NCBI RefSeq assembly: GCF_019399895.1
Contig: NC_091874.1
Coordinates: 1,924,501 to 1,988,500, forward strand
DNA: 64,000 nt
From: Cardiocondyla obscurior
Taxonomy: Eukaryota > Arthropoda > Insecta > Hymenoptera > Formicidae
Direction of reading: 5' to 3'
The position numbers were made by a program, and so were the translations under genes. Within the stretch, counting starts at the first letter, position 1, and each line of letters begins with the position of its first letter. Shown piece by piece: positions 1 to 12,573 of this stretch. Under the pieces are notes generated by a model. That model was given only the letters and a program-made list of their open reading frames with translations, had not been told where the DNA came from and searched no databases.

Positions 1-3000
1 AATGTACGCGAGAGAACAGCGGTATAAACGATTCGGCGACCGAGTCGAAATCGCAGCAAATGAGGGTGACGGAATAATTGAGAGGAAGGGAGTGCAGCGG
101 GATGAAGGAAAAAAAAAAAAAAAAAAACGGAAACGAACGCGTTGCGTTATTAATTAATTCATTCGAATTTCACCGTCGACCGGATGCCGGAATTAGAATC
201 TGTTATCGGGGGAGGAGGGGTCGCGGAAGGGGCCTTCCGGTGGTGCCCGCGTCCAGGAATGCGGGCGCTGTTTTGCTGGCGACGCCAACACAGCGCGAAG
301 CATTATTAATTAGCGTGACCGGTCACCCCTAGTCGCCGTAGGCGATCGCATTGTTCCGTGCGAAATCGTCAGCTGAGCACGTTTCAACACGGTTAAAGTT
401 CCGAGGCAGAAACGGCTCGCCCGGGCGAAGTTCGCGCCAGTTCCTAGGAATGTAACCGATGTAACGTCGAGTTACACGTGCACCCAAGTCGTAGCGGAGA
501 TCGCTGAACAAGTTCAAAAGTTCTGGATCGCAAATCTAATCGAATCACGCCGCCACTCGATGACTCGCAAGCCCGTCGCAAGCCCTTTCTCTCTCCCTCG
601 CTCTCCCTCTTATTTACACTATAGTCTCTAATTCAGGACCTAGTTATTTATTCACCGCGAACGTCCCGACGTAAATGCTGAACGCGACAGGAACTGCTTG
701 TTCGGCGCAGTAAATGCACAATGAGAACGTTCTCCGCGAAAAATGAGAGCTTTTCGTGGCAAGCAAAGCCCTCGTTTTCTCCGAACAAAGCCACTCTCTA
801 ATAGCCGTTCAACAGGGCAGGTGAGATCGCGGGTAATCGCCACTCCGCAGCCTGAGGTCAAGAGACTCGAGCGACTTTACTGTCGAAAATGATGAAAATT
901 CTAGGAAAATTGCTTTTTTTTTTTTTTCGGAAGAGCCTCGTTTCACGATGTCGAGGACTCTCTAGCGATACCGCTGTAGACGTAGCACCGTCGCTATATA
1001 CCGCGAAAATATTATACACGATCCGCGTAGCGTAATAACCGGTTGTTTTCCCCCCTCAATCGCTGATCCCTCCCGGTTATCCGGAGCCACGTTTCGCGCC
1101 GCGGTATATCGACGCGATAATAAAACGCACACAAAATTTTTACAACCGCAATTCCTACGACGTAAGAATTTATTTCGCGGAAGATAGGGCAGGTCGGAGC
1201 TAAAGCGCGTGTTCGTTCGCGAAAAGTGTGTCGAGGCGAGATGTAACGGCAGAATTTTTGTGCACGCACCGAAGGAACGAGAAAGATGCGAAAACCGAAG
1301 CGTAGATAAAACAAGGAAATAAATAATGAAAATGATTGGTACAGAAATGAAACTGGTAACAAGGCGGCTAGTTTGTCGAGCTTAACGCAATAAAAATATA
1401 AAAAAATAATAATAAATAAATAAAAAAAGGGAGGAGTCTCCAAAAATTTTTACGTTTGAAAATCGCGCTGGGTTGTCTTAACCTAGTGTTCCAACTAAGG
1501 GTTGATATCTCGCGCGATTTCCACGGGCGTTATTCGTCATTGTCACGTTTGAGAAACGGAGCTCGGTGTAGAAGAACTTATCGTCCCGTCTGTCGGGGCA
1601 CGCGGAGGGTAAATCTTCGCGAGTCGCGCGGACGACGAGACCGGAAAATTTCGCGCTCGGTTTGACGCACGTCGTATAAATCAAAAGGTATTTCTACCGG
1701 ACGATAAATACGTCTGGCATTTCTTTTTTTTATTTTTTTTTTATTTTTATTTTTTTTTTTCATGCTGCAACGAGAGTAAACGACCGTCCGGTTTTACTTG
1801 TTGCGCGCTCAGCTGCCGCTCGTACTTTCCGACGCGCTTTAATCCGATTTTCAGCGCGAGCGGAATCTTTATCCAGAGCTGAGTAATCTTCTCGCGAGAT
1901 TATCGAGGGCTATCCATAATTTTCAACCGGCGCGGTCGAATCACGCTGAAACGTGCAATTGAAACGTTGAAGATAGCAGCAGACTTACGAGTCTTAAATT
2001 TCCTATCTTAGAAAATTGGCGTGACGCGTAAATTAGCTGTTAATTGTTATTGCTTAAAACCGACGCTGATTAGTTCTCTTTCGCTTGGTCTGGTTTTACT
2101 CTTGGTCGGATAACAAATTATTCGAGTTTAAAAGTCACGTAATTATTTTCGACACTTCATACAAAGTAAGTTAATAAGAACAACGCCGTGTAATAATAAA
2201 TTTTTTTTTTTTTTTTTTTTTTTTCAAGATAACTTTTCCTACTTTAGATATACGTCCGTCTAAATCCTAAATATCATCCTTCGTTCGCGGGGTGCACTCG
2301 ATGTCGGGCAGAATCACCAAGGATTAGATGACGCGGACGTTCGCGCGGTCCTCCTTCCCGAAACGAGGCCGTTTTTAAACCAAGCACGTACCGTCTGTTT
2401 ATTCAAATTTCTAACACGCGCGCGAAACTTTCGCCTCCGTTTCCCCGGTCGCGTTCTCCTTCGCCAACTCGCAGCTTCGCGGAACCTAGCTGGCGGTCTC
2501 GCCGGCCAATATTTCACGGCGCGACGGGGCAGGTTGGGCGGCTAGGTGGCTGGCCCCAGCATCCAACATCCCCCGGAATTGCGAGGAGATTGCCGGCCGT
2601 GTCGCGCCAGGTCGGTGTAACCGCACGTGCTCCGCGAACGTGCCGGCGAAAATCCGCGTTGTTACACCGCGGGTTACAAGCACTTCTTGGCCGCCTTACA
2701 GCGCGTTTGTCTTCGCCGGCCGGCCGTAATAGAATAATCCGAAGTAGTCGCGGCTATAACTCATCCCCCGAGTACCGATACTTTCGGAAACTTAACGGGC
2801 GGGTATGCGCGGAATATTATCGCCGATGTTCCGCTCGTATTCTGCCGGGAATGCGTGCTCGAGACGATTATTTACGCGAGAATAACTTTAAATATATTAT
2901 ATTTACGTACCTACAATTAATTTTTATTAATTGATTCGTAGCTGAAAATATATATTTTTTTCCTTTTTTTTTTTTTAATTTTTTGACCGATATGTTTGTA

Positions 3001-6000
3001 TTATAAAATAATTAAAATCAATTTTTTTACACGTCGTCACGTCGTACAATACTGCTACATTATTTATTTAGACAATCACTTCGTTAAATAGAATCAAATC
3101 GAATTGTCATTTATTGTCGCGGTAATAATCGTAAATAATTCGACGCATATTCACCCATCGCGAGCACCCGAGACTCATTCCACCAGACCAGCGTCATGCA
3201 CAAAATCCTCGTCGGACTTTATATTTCACGGTCTCCCGAGCATCTAACTTTGCGTCAGAGACGAGAAGACGATCGTCGGAAGTGCCCTACGTCGAAGAAA
3301 ACCGCCGCGGTTCGCGCGGGGGTGAAAGGGAAAAGGGGAGGAGGTGGGGTCGCGTGCCAGCCCCTTTGACCTGGAACGCTAGGCTCGCCGAAAATATTTT
3401 CTCTTAGAAAAACCAATCAGCCGGAAGCGAGCCGATAGCCGAGGAGCCGAAGGTCGAAGGGCAACGGCGAAACCGTCTGGAGGGGCCGGGGGGAAAAGGG
3501 ATAGACGAAGGCGACGATGAAAAGGGCCGCTGGAGTGCGCCGACCGAGAGGCACCGTCGCCGAACTAATTGATATGTTTAGATAAAACGCCGACGATTGA
3601 AACAAGAAACGAGCCGCGACTCGGAGATCTCCCTCGCGAAATTCCGCGCCCTATTTGCGGCAATTTCATTCGCCGGCGGCGCCCTTTTTCCGTCACTATT
3701 TCCGTAAGCGCGTCATTCAGCATCAGGAATGTCGTGGAGCTTTATTGGGCTGTCTAAAGGATATGTAATAACGTTGGAATTTTTTTCTTTTTTTGTTAAC
3801 ACGACCAAACGTACCGCCGGCGATCCGCGTTGCGTTTTAAACGCGAAATAAAAGTGGATCGAATAAGAGGATTAAACGCCGAGCGGTTCGGTGCGCGCCC
3901 TCATCTGTTTACGCCACTGCGTCTACCGTTTTATCCGAAAGCGTGCGGAAGATAAGGTACCGGGGCCATAAATTGCGTGCGTTCAATCCGGAGAGGATGC
4001 GAGGGATGAGCGTGCAGGCGAGAGCGCGGGGGATGAGAGGCAGCGAGAGAATGGCGGGATGAGGAAGTAAGAGGAGGAGAGAAGGACCGTGCTGGCACAC
4101 CGCGCGGCGAATTTCTTCGCGGATTAATATTTGCGGCGGCTGCGGGCGACGGGCTTGTGCCACGATGGTGAAAAGGGACGACGTCTCCTTCCCGCTGGAT
4201 CCGGGAGATGGAACAAATAACGAACGCGACATCGGGGACAAATGGGGGAGGATCCGTCCCCGGACTAACCAGGGTAACGCGACACCTCCGCACGAAAATC
4301 TTTGGTGAACTCGGAGGAAGAGATGAAAAAAGGTAACTTTACTCGTCCATGCACCCTCGAATAATCTTTCTCGTTCAACGCGCGAAATGGGGAGACCCGA
4401 TAATTAATAATAAATATATGGAAAAATAATTAATGCATCTAAATAATTAAAAATAATATCTAAAATATTGCAAATATATTGAAGTATTTTAAAATAATAA
4501 ATTATAATTCGACTGATCTTTTAATAAATCCCGATGCACTCGAACTTATCGCAGTGCTCATTTCCGCGACACTTATCGCCGTTTGTCAAGCACGTTCTAT
4601 ATTAAAAATGAAAGATTTAGGTGGGTCGTATCTTCCACTGGCAGATATTTAACCGCAATGTCGCGTTATATCGATATCGAAAACCGCGAATGTCACGATT
4701 CTGAGATCCCGATGATATTTCGAAGAAAATCTGTCCAGAGGATGTATCTAACAAGTCTGTAGTCCGTAAAATTAGTCGCGTCCTAACAACACGCAGGAGT
4801 CCTGCTCTAAAACAATGCAATTAATTTTTTTTGCTCTAAAATAATGCAATCATTACTTTCCCTGCTCTAAAATAACCCTACTATTATCTATTCTTGTTCT
4901 AAAATAACAATTATAATTTTCCTTTGCTTTAAAATAATTACGCAATTATTAATATAAACATTTCTTATCACCATCTGATTTTCATTAATAAAAACAAGTC
5001 ATTTCCTAATAATCGCGCGCTTCTAATAGAATCATCAAGCGACTGCGTTCCGAGGAAAGAAAAAAAAAGCAAAAAAAAATCGAGAATTACAAATAGGGTG
5101 GTAAAAAAAAGAATTTTGAATTCCCGTCAATTTACGCAACGATTTCAAGGACCGTCAGGTTCCGAAGGGACCGTCGGCGTTACAACGGCGAATCCGCCAC
5201 TGCGGAAGGTCCGCAGTTCATAGGGGTACCGTCCGGGGGTGAAAGGGGTTGAGCGAAATCAGGATCGGGCGGGGAATGAAAACAGGAAGGAGACAGCGGA
5301 TCGACCGACCCTCTTCCGCCTGCTCCTTTTGTTTTGTCTTTGACATACGCTCCGGCGGTGCCGTCCTCTCCTCTTCCGGAGTCGAATCTATTCGAGCGTG
5401 AGGGATGCGGCTGACAGCTGGAATTGTTATATCTCGGCGGGGGCGGACGGACACCCCCGTGCTCGCAGTTCATTGATCTTCGACCGGTCGCGCCGTACGC
5501 GCGGACGGATTGGTTCCTACCTTCGTTAAAATTAATCAGCCGAAGCGCCGGTGCGGATTGCGTCTCTGCCTACCACCCGCAACAATTCGCAGTATATTAC
5601 TCGGACATGCATGCTAAACGTACCTCGGCGTCCTTGCCGGGAATCCGCTTCGATCGATTCCTGATGGAGGAATGAAGCGACGTCAAGTTTAATCCCTCGT
5701 CCGTTGTAGAACTGTAAAATGTATAGCGTGGATAAATCTGTGATTTATTAAATTAAACGAGTTTATTTCATAAAATTGATAAACGAAAGAGAGTAAGAGA
5801 AAAAAAAAGGAAAACTAATAAAATTAGCTCCCGTCGCTTTTTCTTTTGTTCTTTTATATATATATATATGTTGCAAACGAAAAATTAAAAGTCGACAAAA
5901 TGCCGACAAAGAATTATGTCCACATAAAGTATTTACGTACAGATCGCAAAGATCTGACTGCAAATCTCTGCGAGACACGTGTATATGTATTACCTGGCTT

Positions 6001-6580
6001 TATTTTTGGAAAAGTTTCCCAATACAAGCGATGTTTAATGAAAACGATCTTGTAGCGAGCTCTCGTTAACGGGAAACATTTCCGATACACGCGCAGCCGG
6101 GTTCGCGATTCGCCTCAAGGCATGTTGCCTTTAATCTTCAGCCGGACGGCTCTCGGCCACGCAACAACGGTTCATCTCGGATTTCCTAATAAACGAGTTC
6201 TTTTTTTTTTTATCGAGTTTTCGCTCGACCAGGCCGGTGCCAGCTTTCCCGTATGCTCGTACACGTCAGGAACTCGTATATCGGAACTTGACTCGTTTAA
6301 ACTACCGTGCCGCCATCTGTCTTGCCGGGAACAAAGCGAGGTCGTATCTGCGAAGGAACACGTACGAAACCCGGGTCAACCTTGGCGCGATAGACTGCTT
6401 CAGACTTTGCCATCTGACCTTACCCCCATTTTAATTAAAACGCCACTCCGACGGCTCTCTTCGATTCGTCGGATAAGATCTCGCGACGATGCTAATCGAA
6501 TGCTAATCAGATTTGATAAGAAATAAAGGGCAAAAAAAAAAAGAAAAAAAAACTGAGTAAAGAAATGAAATTAATACTGA
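1..6580. other. Gene-free left flank
   Basis: I see no supportable gene here. The open frames are short (at most about 150 codons), run on both strands without splice logic, and read as low-complexity or Arg/Ser-rich translations of CG-rich DNA. The stretch alternates CG-rich blocks (about 2.3-2.9 and 3.2-4.3 kb) with AT-rich blocks (about 4.4-5.1 kb). It carries long homopolymers, such as T runs near 920, 1740 and 2200 and an A run near 110. It is probably intergenic or an intron of a gene lying to the left. Confidence 0.5.
4801..4950. repeat. Imperfect tandem repeat, about 31-bp unit, five copies
   Basis: Five successive units begin near 4801, 4830, 4861, 4892 and 4922. Each has a core close to TGCTCTAAAATAA followed by an AT-rich tail, with the spacing staying at 29-31 bp. 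The first two copies also share ATGCAAT after the core, and later copies are more diverged. This is a small minisatellite-like array with no coding potential. Confidence 0.75.
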
Positions 6581-6586
6581 TTTATT
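6581..6586 (-). terminator. Candidate polyadenylation signal of EDRF1
   Basis: On the minus strand this reads AATAAA, 313 bases past the EDRF1 stop codon. It is the first canonical hexamer I found downstream, so it gives a 3' UTR of about 330 bases. Cleavage here is inferred, not seen. Confidence 0.5.
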
Positions 6587-6898
6587 ATGAAATCGAAGTA
6601 ACGCACGGCTTAGTCTTATTTTCATCTTGTTTTAAAAGAGATTCGTTGGAGTTACATGTTAGAATAAAAGTTTCTCAACAGTCGCATTAGTGAAGCCAAA
6701 GGAATTAATTAATCTCCAAGTTTCAGCACCAGTCGAATAATAATAAATATTATTCTGTGTATATTTTGTTTTCGCACACACGCATCACATAATCTTAAAA
6801 GATTAAAAAACACATCGCTCCTTTGGAAAAACAGCTTTCACGTCATATGTACATTTTCCTAATTCGCTAGCTGTACATTACATTCGCTCATATTTTAA

Positions 6899-9800
6899 TT
6901 AGAACTCCGTTTCCATTAACATTTTGTCGAGATCTAGTAAAACTTTCGTCACGTGTTTTACTAAAGTGAATCCAGACATCGTGTCCTGTCGCAATACTCG
7001 GGCGTAGCATTGTTTATACAAATTTGCAAGCGTCTCGTGCCTGAAATTTTATAAAAAGGACGAATTAAAATTATAAGCACTAATAAAAGTCTTTGATCAA
7101 TCTTTGAAATATTAATTATAATACATAATTTAAAAGCAACGTACTCTTTTTTGTTATGGACGGGACTTTTGCTCAGGAATAGCTTGGTTAATGATCGCAA
7201 AAGAAACTGCAATCTTTGTTCCAGCAAAACCACGAGATTTTCTTCGTCGTCCATTAACTTTTGTTCTTCGGCCGCTGTCTCGCGCTCAGCGTTATCATCC
7301 TGGGTTTTATTATCGAGTATCTTTTGTCTTGTCGTATTACTTCGCTCACATAGTATATTCATAATAGGTAAGCATTGTAAAATTAGCTCTAAACCGTTCT
7401 GGTACGCTTTCAACTTGCTATTGAAAGTAGTTGCATCTGAAAAAAATCTTCGTACAATAAAAGAAAAAACAAAACAATCGGCACGAGAATTTTTTGGAGA
7501 AAAAAAAAATTTAAAAAAAGAGGAAAAAAAAACGTACTTTGCGCTTGAAATTCTGCCAGGGCGACTCTTTCCATTTGAACGGTCAAATATTCGGTACTTT
7601 GCTCTAACATAAGCAAAAGCACCGCCGCTTTATCGTAATACAATTTGCACAATTGCAAACTCGTTTTTTTCTTGCTATTATCCGCGTCCGATTTTATTTC
7701 TCTGTACACGCGATGGTATAACGAAGCCAATCGATGCTGGATGGTCGCAGCGCGGAATTGATAAACCGGCTGACGTGGTCCCGGTGTGTCTATATCACAG
7801 TGTTTAAGTGCTTTTTGAAGAGTATCCACTACTTCTCTTTCTAATTCCTCTTCGGTCTGCAATAAGAAATTTAAAACAAAATTATTAACACATTTACCGA
7901 CTTTTTGTTGAATTTTTTACAGAAAAAAATTTTAATTATATAATAATATAAAATGCTAATTAAGTTACTTTATAGTCAGTCGTAGGATAATCCTGCAATA
8001 ATGTAGCTTTTGTGTATAACGTTGTTGAAAAATCCCACATGACAGTGTCCCATATTGCCGAATTGGTTTTTCTATCTCCCAAGACTTGCAGAGCCTTCTG
8101 ATAGCTCGCAAGTGCTTTGTTATAAAAATGACGCTCTTGCACGTTCTGTTTACCATGCATATGCGCGCAGAGTCGCATAAGTCGGCCGGTATTAGAATGC
8201 AATAACGCCAAATTTGTCTCGTCATGAACTGTCTCGAAAGCTCTAACACCAGAATCTAAGTGCGTTAAAGAACGTGCTAAGAGCGTTGTTACATCCGGCA
8301 AACTCGATAAGTCTTCTGTCTGATTGTCTTGCTGATATCGAGCTACAAGAATTTATATATATATATATATTTTTTTTTTTGTTAACGAGTTTAGTTATCT
8401 ATTGTTAAAATATGTAAAGCTTACGTACATCCTGCCTGATTCATGTAAAGAACGCCCAACTCGTTATGAATATTTCCCAACCGTCTCAGCAAATTATTTT
8501 TGTCCATATCCATCGGCTCCAACGACAGGGCTTTCTCGTAACATTTATAAGATGACACCAAAGTAGATTCTAAACTTTCTAATCCCTTTGGCAACAGCTC
8601 CGCACTGTCTGTAATAAAACGCACGTCGAAAATGAATTTACGTATTATTTTCATTGCAAAAATTAAGTGCATCTCGATACTCACTCATGTCTAAGCCCTC
8701 CATACTAAAAAGCTCCTCCACTAACTTTTCTTCCATTTCGTTCTTCGTATTGTAGTCTTTCCTGTGTTTTTCTACGTTGCACCAGTCTTGCACCATCATG
8801 AAGCAACAATCCCCCGCACGGCCTAACAAATAACTGACAGATTTGTTGTTTCTCACACCGCAAAAAATTTCCAATATTTTTTGACAGTATAATACTTCGA
8901 GCATGTATCTTAAAGAAGCGCCGTAATTTTTGTTCACATATTCCATTTCAGCGAGCACGGCGAATATTAACGACGCCTTTTCGTATAATAACGTTTTCAA
9001 ATGAGCGCTCCAGCAGATATTATCGTTCTTTTTCGGCGCGTGCCACGTCGGCAATGTTTCTGTCTTCGGTTTACATAACAAAGCGTTCACATTTGCTACT
9101 TCCTTCGTAACATTCTTCTCATTTTTCTTTTTCCTTTGTTTGTTTTTCTTCTTATGCGTGGGAGTCTCCGAACTTTTTTCAGGTGTGGCATTTTTATCTT
9201 GTTGATTTAACGGCGCGTAAGGCATAGGAATTGCTTGGAAAGGTTTCGCTACATTCGGATGCATCTCCTCATACTTTCGCTTCTCCTTTTCATATTCCTC
9301 CGCTTTCTTCTGCTCCTCATCTTTGCTGTTGTCAGTAGGAAAATACTGAAGGCATTCGAGTCCATGAGTAACATGTTCCAACCCGGACAAACATCTCTCT
9401 TCTATAGTACCAGACATTGGAGGTGCCTTGTACTTCAGCTGCTCGCGCTCTACTTGCTCTTTCACTGCAAAAATAATATTAATATTAATTACTTAATATT
9501 AATTTTCTTAAAAAATTAAAATTAATGAAATTAAAATAAGGCTCACTCACTATTTGCTAGAGTCAAAGATTTTATCGCGCAAGCTTCATCCTCTTCCTCT
9601 TCCTTATCGTTTTCTTGACTCGTACCACATTCGCTATTAATGTCCTCTTCGTCGCTTTGATCTGATAGCCCTGGATTGGCTGGATCCGTATCTGACGGTA
9701 TATACAAATCCGAAAGCATGAAATGCGCGGACGTGACGATCTGTGGATACTTTTCCTTGGCTAGCAACTGAACGCAGTTCTTCAGGAGCATTCTGATTGT

Positions 9801-11469
9801 ACCCTGATAACGATGGCAGTCGGGAGAATATTTCATGTTGCGAGCTACTCTGTATAACAACATTGCAACAGGCACAGTGAAAGGATTTTGCCCCTTGTCT
9901 TCTGAAACGTCGTTGCACAATGATGTCAAATCATAGAGCTTCACAACATCATCATCCTTACCTAAAAAATAAAACAAATTAAACATAAAATATTTGCACG
10001 TTGCAAGTTCGATTTGTATTTGCCAAATTTAAAACGTACCCTTAAATAACCAATAGGTATGACCGGCTTTTGTTGCATTATTTTTCAAGAAACTCAAAAT
10101 ATTCTGAGCAACATCTCGAACTACTTTAGGACTAAACTTGGAGTTATCCAAATTCGGAAGATCTTCCGTTTTTATCAGTTCGTACTTCTGTACAATACCA
10201 TTTAAATGGTAACACATTACTACTTCCGGAACGTTGCACATTAAATTATCCAGCCAATAGTCTATTCCGGTTAAAACATTTATAGGCTTCGTCATGTCCC
10301 TTAATCGTAAACTTATGCACGGATGCGTCTGACCGCCAAATATAGGCATGTCTGTTCCAACAAGCATTTGTATGTTTTCGAAAGTCCACACGACATTTCT
10401 CGAAAAATTGTGATTATAATTCGGATCAGGTACTTTGTCTTCTTGCGTCGGCTCCGGCAGGCACGGCTCAAGCGTTTTCACAGGCAATTGTGGTTTTTCA
10501 CTCTGCTGGGTTTTATCCGCTAGTACTATAGAGTGATACAGAAATTTCGAGACCAAGTTCCTCTGCTGCAAGCTGTTTCTACTATAGCCCTTGTGGAAAA
10601 GGCGCTTCTCTTTTTCGCCAAGACTTTGAAAGATATGCTCATAGAAGAATTTTTTTAGCCATTCCCAGTCACTCTCTGCTTGCCGCAGTAGGTACTTGTG
10701 TATATCAAAATCATCCAACAGCAATGTGTTCTCAATGCGATGCACCATCATTGAGATCACATCGTGATTATAAGGTAGTTTCAACAATTTCTTTATATTT
10801 TCGGCATCAGATACTACGTCTACCTCCCCAACACAGTCAGGAAACATATGAGCCATGCGAAAGCTAGAGAATCCTGTGCTCTGTGACCAAACATTTTGCA
10901 AACCATAACTTTCCGCCGAGCTGCTGAGCCAGTTGCTGGGTGGAAGGTTCAAGTCTGTGTTACATTGTAATTGAGCATAAGTTGCTGGCGTTTGGACTGC
11001 AGAGTATTTCACCACTGCTGTTGATTTTACAGGTTTCTTTGGAGAATCTGGTGATAAAGCCAGAGCCATTGACTTTATCTGTAATACATAAAATTGACTT
11101 ATATGTGTAACTAATCAAAAATATTCTTAAGTTGTTTTATGTTTAAACAAGTAAAAGAAAATAATTATAATTAATTATATTAATAATTAAAATATTGAAA
11201 ATTATGTTCATTCACGTTATACTTCAATTTTTTAAAAGATGTAAAAATATTTAATTTTTAAAAATTATTTTTGTAAAATTATCTTTACAAACTAAAATAC
11301 TTATTTAACGATATATTTATATCCTTTACCATATATAGTTATGCTCTAATGTTGACATTTTTTTTTACAGACGATTATATTGTCTTTAATCAAGTAAAAC
11401 ACATGAAACGGCTGATAATACTTGTGACAAACTTACCGCGGCATCGTTAATATCCTCTTTCTTCGACAT
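6899..11469 (-). CDS. EDRF1: EDRF1-like protein (erythroid differentiation-related factor 1)
   Basis: Nine coding exons on the minus strand: 11437-11469, 10040-11078, 9551-9961, 8685-9464, 8429-8608, 7969-8342, 7538-7856, 7145-7436 and 6899-7040. All introns are GT-AG, phases join without a break, and the total is 3570 bases (1189 aa), close to the roughly 1200 residues of animal EDRF1. The N-terminal block includes AVVKYSAVQ, MFPDCVGEVDVV and KLLKLPYNHD, which I recognise as EDRF1. The C-terminal half is helical and TPR-like (NELGVLYMNQAG, ALASYQKALQVLGD). An acidic stretch (about 455-490) and a Lys-rich run (KKKNKQRKKKNEK) break up the middle. The start is a short first exon encoding MSKKEDINDAA; a Met at 11069 is in frame but internal. 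EDRF1 is reported as a nuclear regulator in vertebrates; its insect role is unclear to me. The gene is head to head with slmb. Confidence 0.92.
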
Positions 11470-12573
11470 CCTCGTGCATCAATAACCACATGTGGTTGCC
11501 AAACATTTACTGTGCCTAAAAATTTCTAGAAGTTCCGAACATGGAAAAGTGATACAATTACAAAGGATATACAGCTCGAATATTTGCTTCGTCGATATCA
11601 CAATCGATCATCGAAGTTTAGTTTTCTACATTATCAACTTGAAAATATAATATCTTCAAAATAATTTTTTCTTAAAATTAAGATCAATTAAATATATAAA
11701 TTAAAGAATTGCAATTTAAAACTGTCTATCTTTTTTAAACAAAATAAAGACAGAGTTAAATAAAAATGCTAAATAAATTTAATCAAACCGTCAAGACCTA
11801 ACTTAAAAGTTCGACCAATCGTATCGGAACTCGAATACGATTCGCTAGTTTAGGTTTGCTACACCGCTGTGGACTAGGTTTTGCTACGCCCATTGCAAAC
11901 GCGGCCTACGGGCTCCGTGAAAAAGACCAAGATGGCTACTCTCATGTTTCTCTTCGCGGTGGTATAGGTAGGACAGTGCATCCGTGCGTTTTCGAGTCGT
12001 TGGACGTAGAGTTGCGTTACGCGACCGCTTGCCGTCTCCGTCCACCGGTCAGTCGTTCGGTCAGTCACTAACGTCAGACTCTACCGCGTCGCGAGTGCGC
12101 TCGGCTTCCACGTCCCGTCCTCTTCTCGCCATTGAGGAAAAGGGGCTAACCGTCGTGTTGGTGACATCGTGCGGCCGCATTCGTTCGCGATCCACTCCGC
12201 ACGGTCAGCGGAACCGCGCGGGCAATAAACGCCCGTTGCCCAGAAGACAGTAACCGAGTGACGTACTTTATTCGCGCGCGGCAGCCACTGTGCTCTAGAT
12301 ATGGAAGTGTCGCTCCGTCGACTCCCAGCGATGCGCAGCGTGGGCTCGTAGCGAGCGTCGTCCTCAAGTCGCGCTGAACGCTGGTCGCGTCCCCGGGGTG
12401 TCTTTTTCTCTCTCTCTATCGCGGTCTTTCTTTCCATCCTCTCGCGGGCTACATCCCGTCGGGCTAGGCATTACTCCCGCGTGGCGCTTGAAGCCCCGTC
12501 TCGCCAGTTCGCGCGACGACCCGTGCGCCGAGGAGCGTCCAGCCAGCGGAATCATCGCGTGGGAAGGGCAAAC
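11470..12573. promoter_or_regulatory. Divergent promoter region between EDRF1 and slmb
   Basis: This 1.1-kb interval separates the two start codons of oppositely oriented genes, so it must hold both promoters or one shared bidirectional promoter. The left half (11.5-11.85 kb) is AT-rich. The right half (11.85-12.57 kb) is strongly CG-rich and is probably slmb 5' UTR. I see no TATA box on either side, consistent with broad housekeeping-type initiation. Transcription start sites are inferred. Confidence 0.6.
12049..12066 (+). promoter_or_regulatory. Candidate initiator pair for slmb
   Basis: Two copies of TCAGTC (12049-12054 and 12061-12066) fit the arthropod initiator consensus TCAGT. They lie about 510 bases before the slmb start codon in CG-rich DNA. 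Start sites here would give a long 5' UTR containing upstream ATGs. This is motif evidence only. Confidence 0.3.

Noticed and set aside
6122..6526. 134-codon plus-strand frame
   Set aside because: It has no recognisable domain, a poly-Phe run from a T tract, and no plausible splice partners.
11069..11071. Met at 11069 as the EDRF1 start
   Set aside because: An upstream exon (11437-11469) with a good donor joins in phase 0 and supplies an earlier Met. The 11069 Met is therefore treated as internal, though it could serve as a secondary start.
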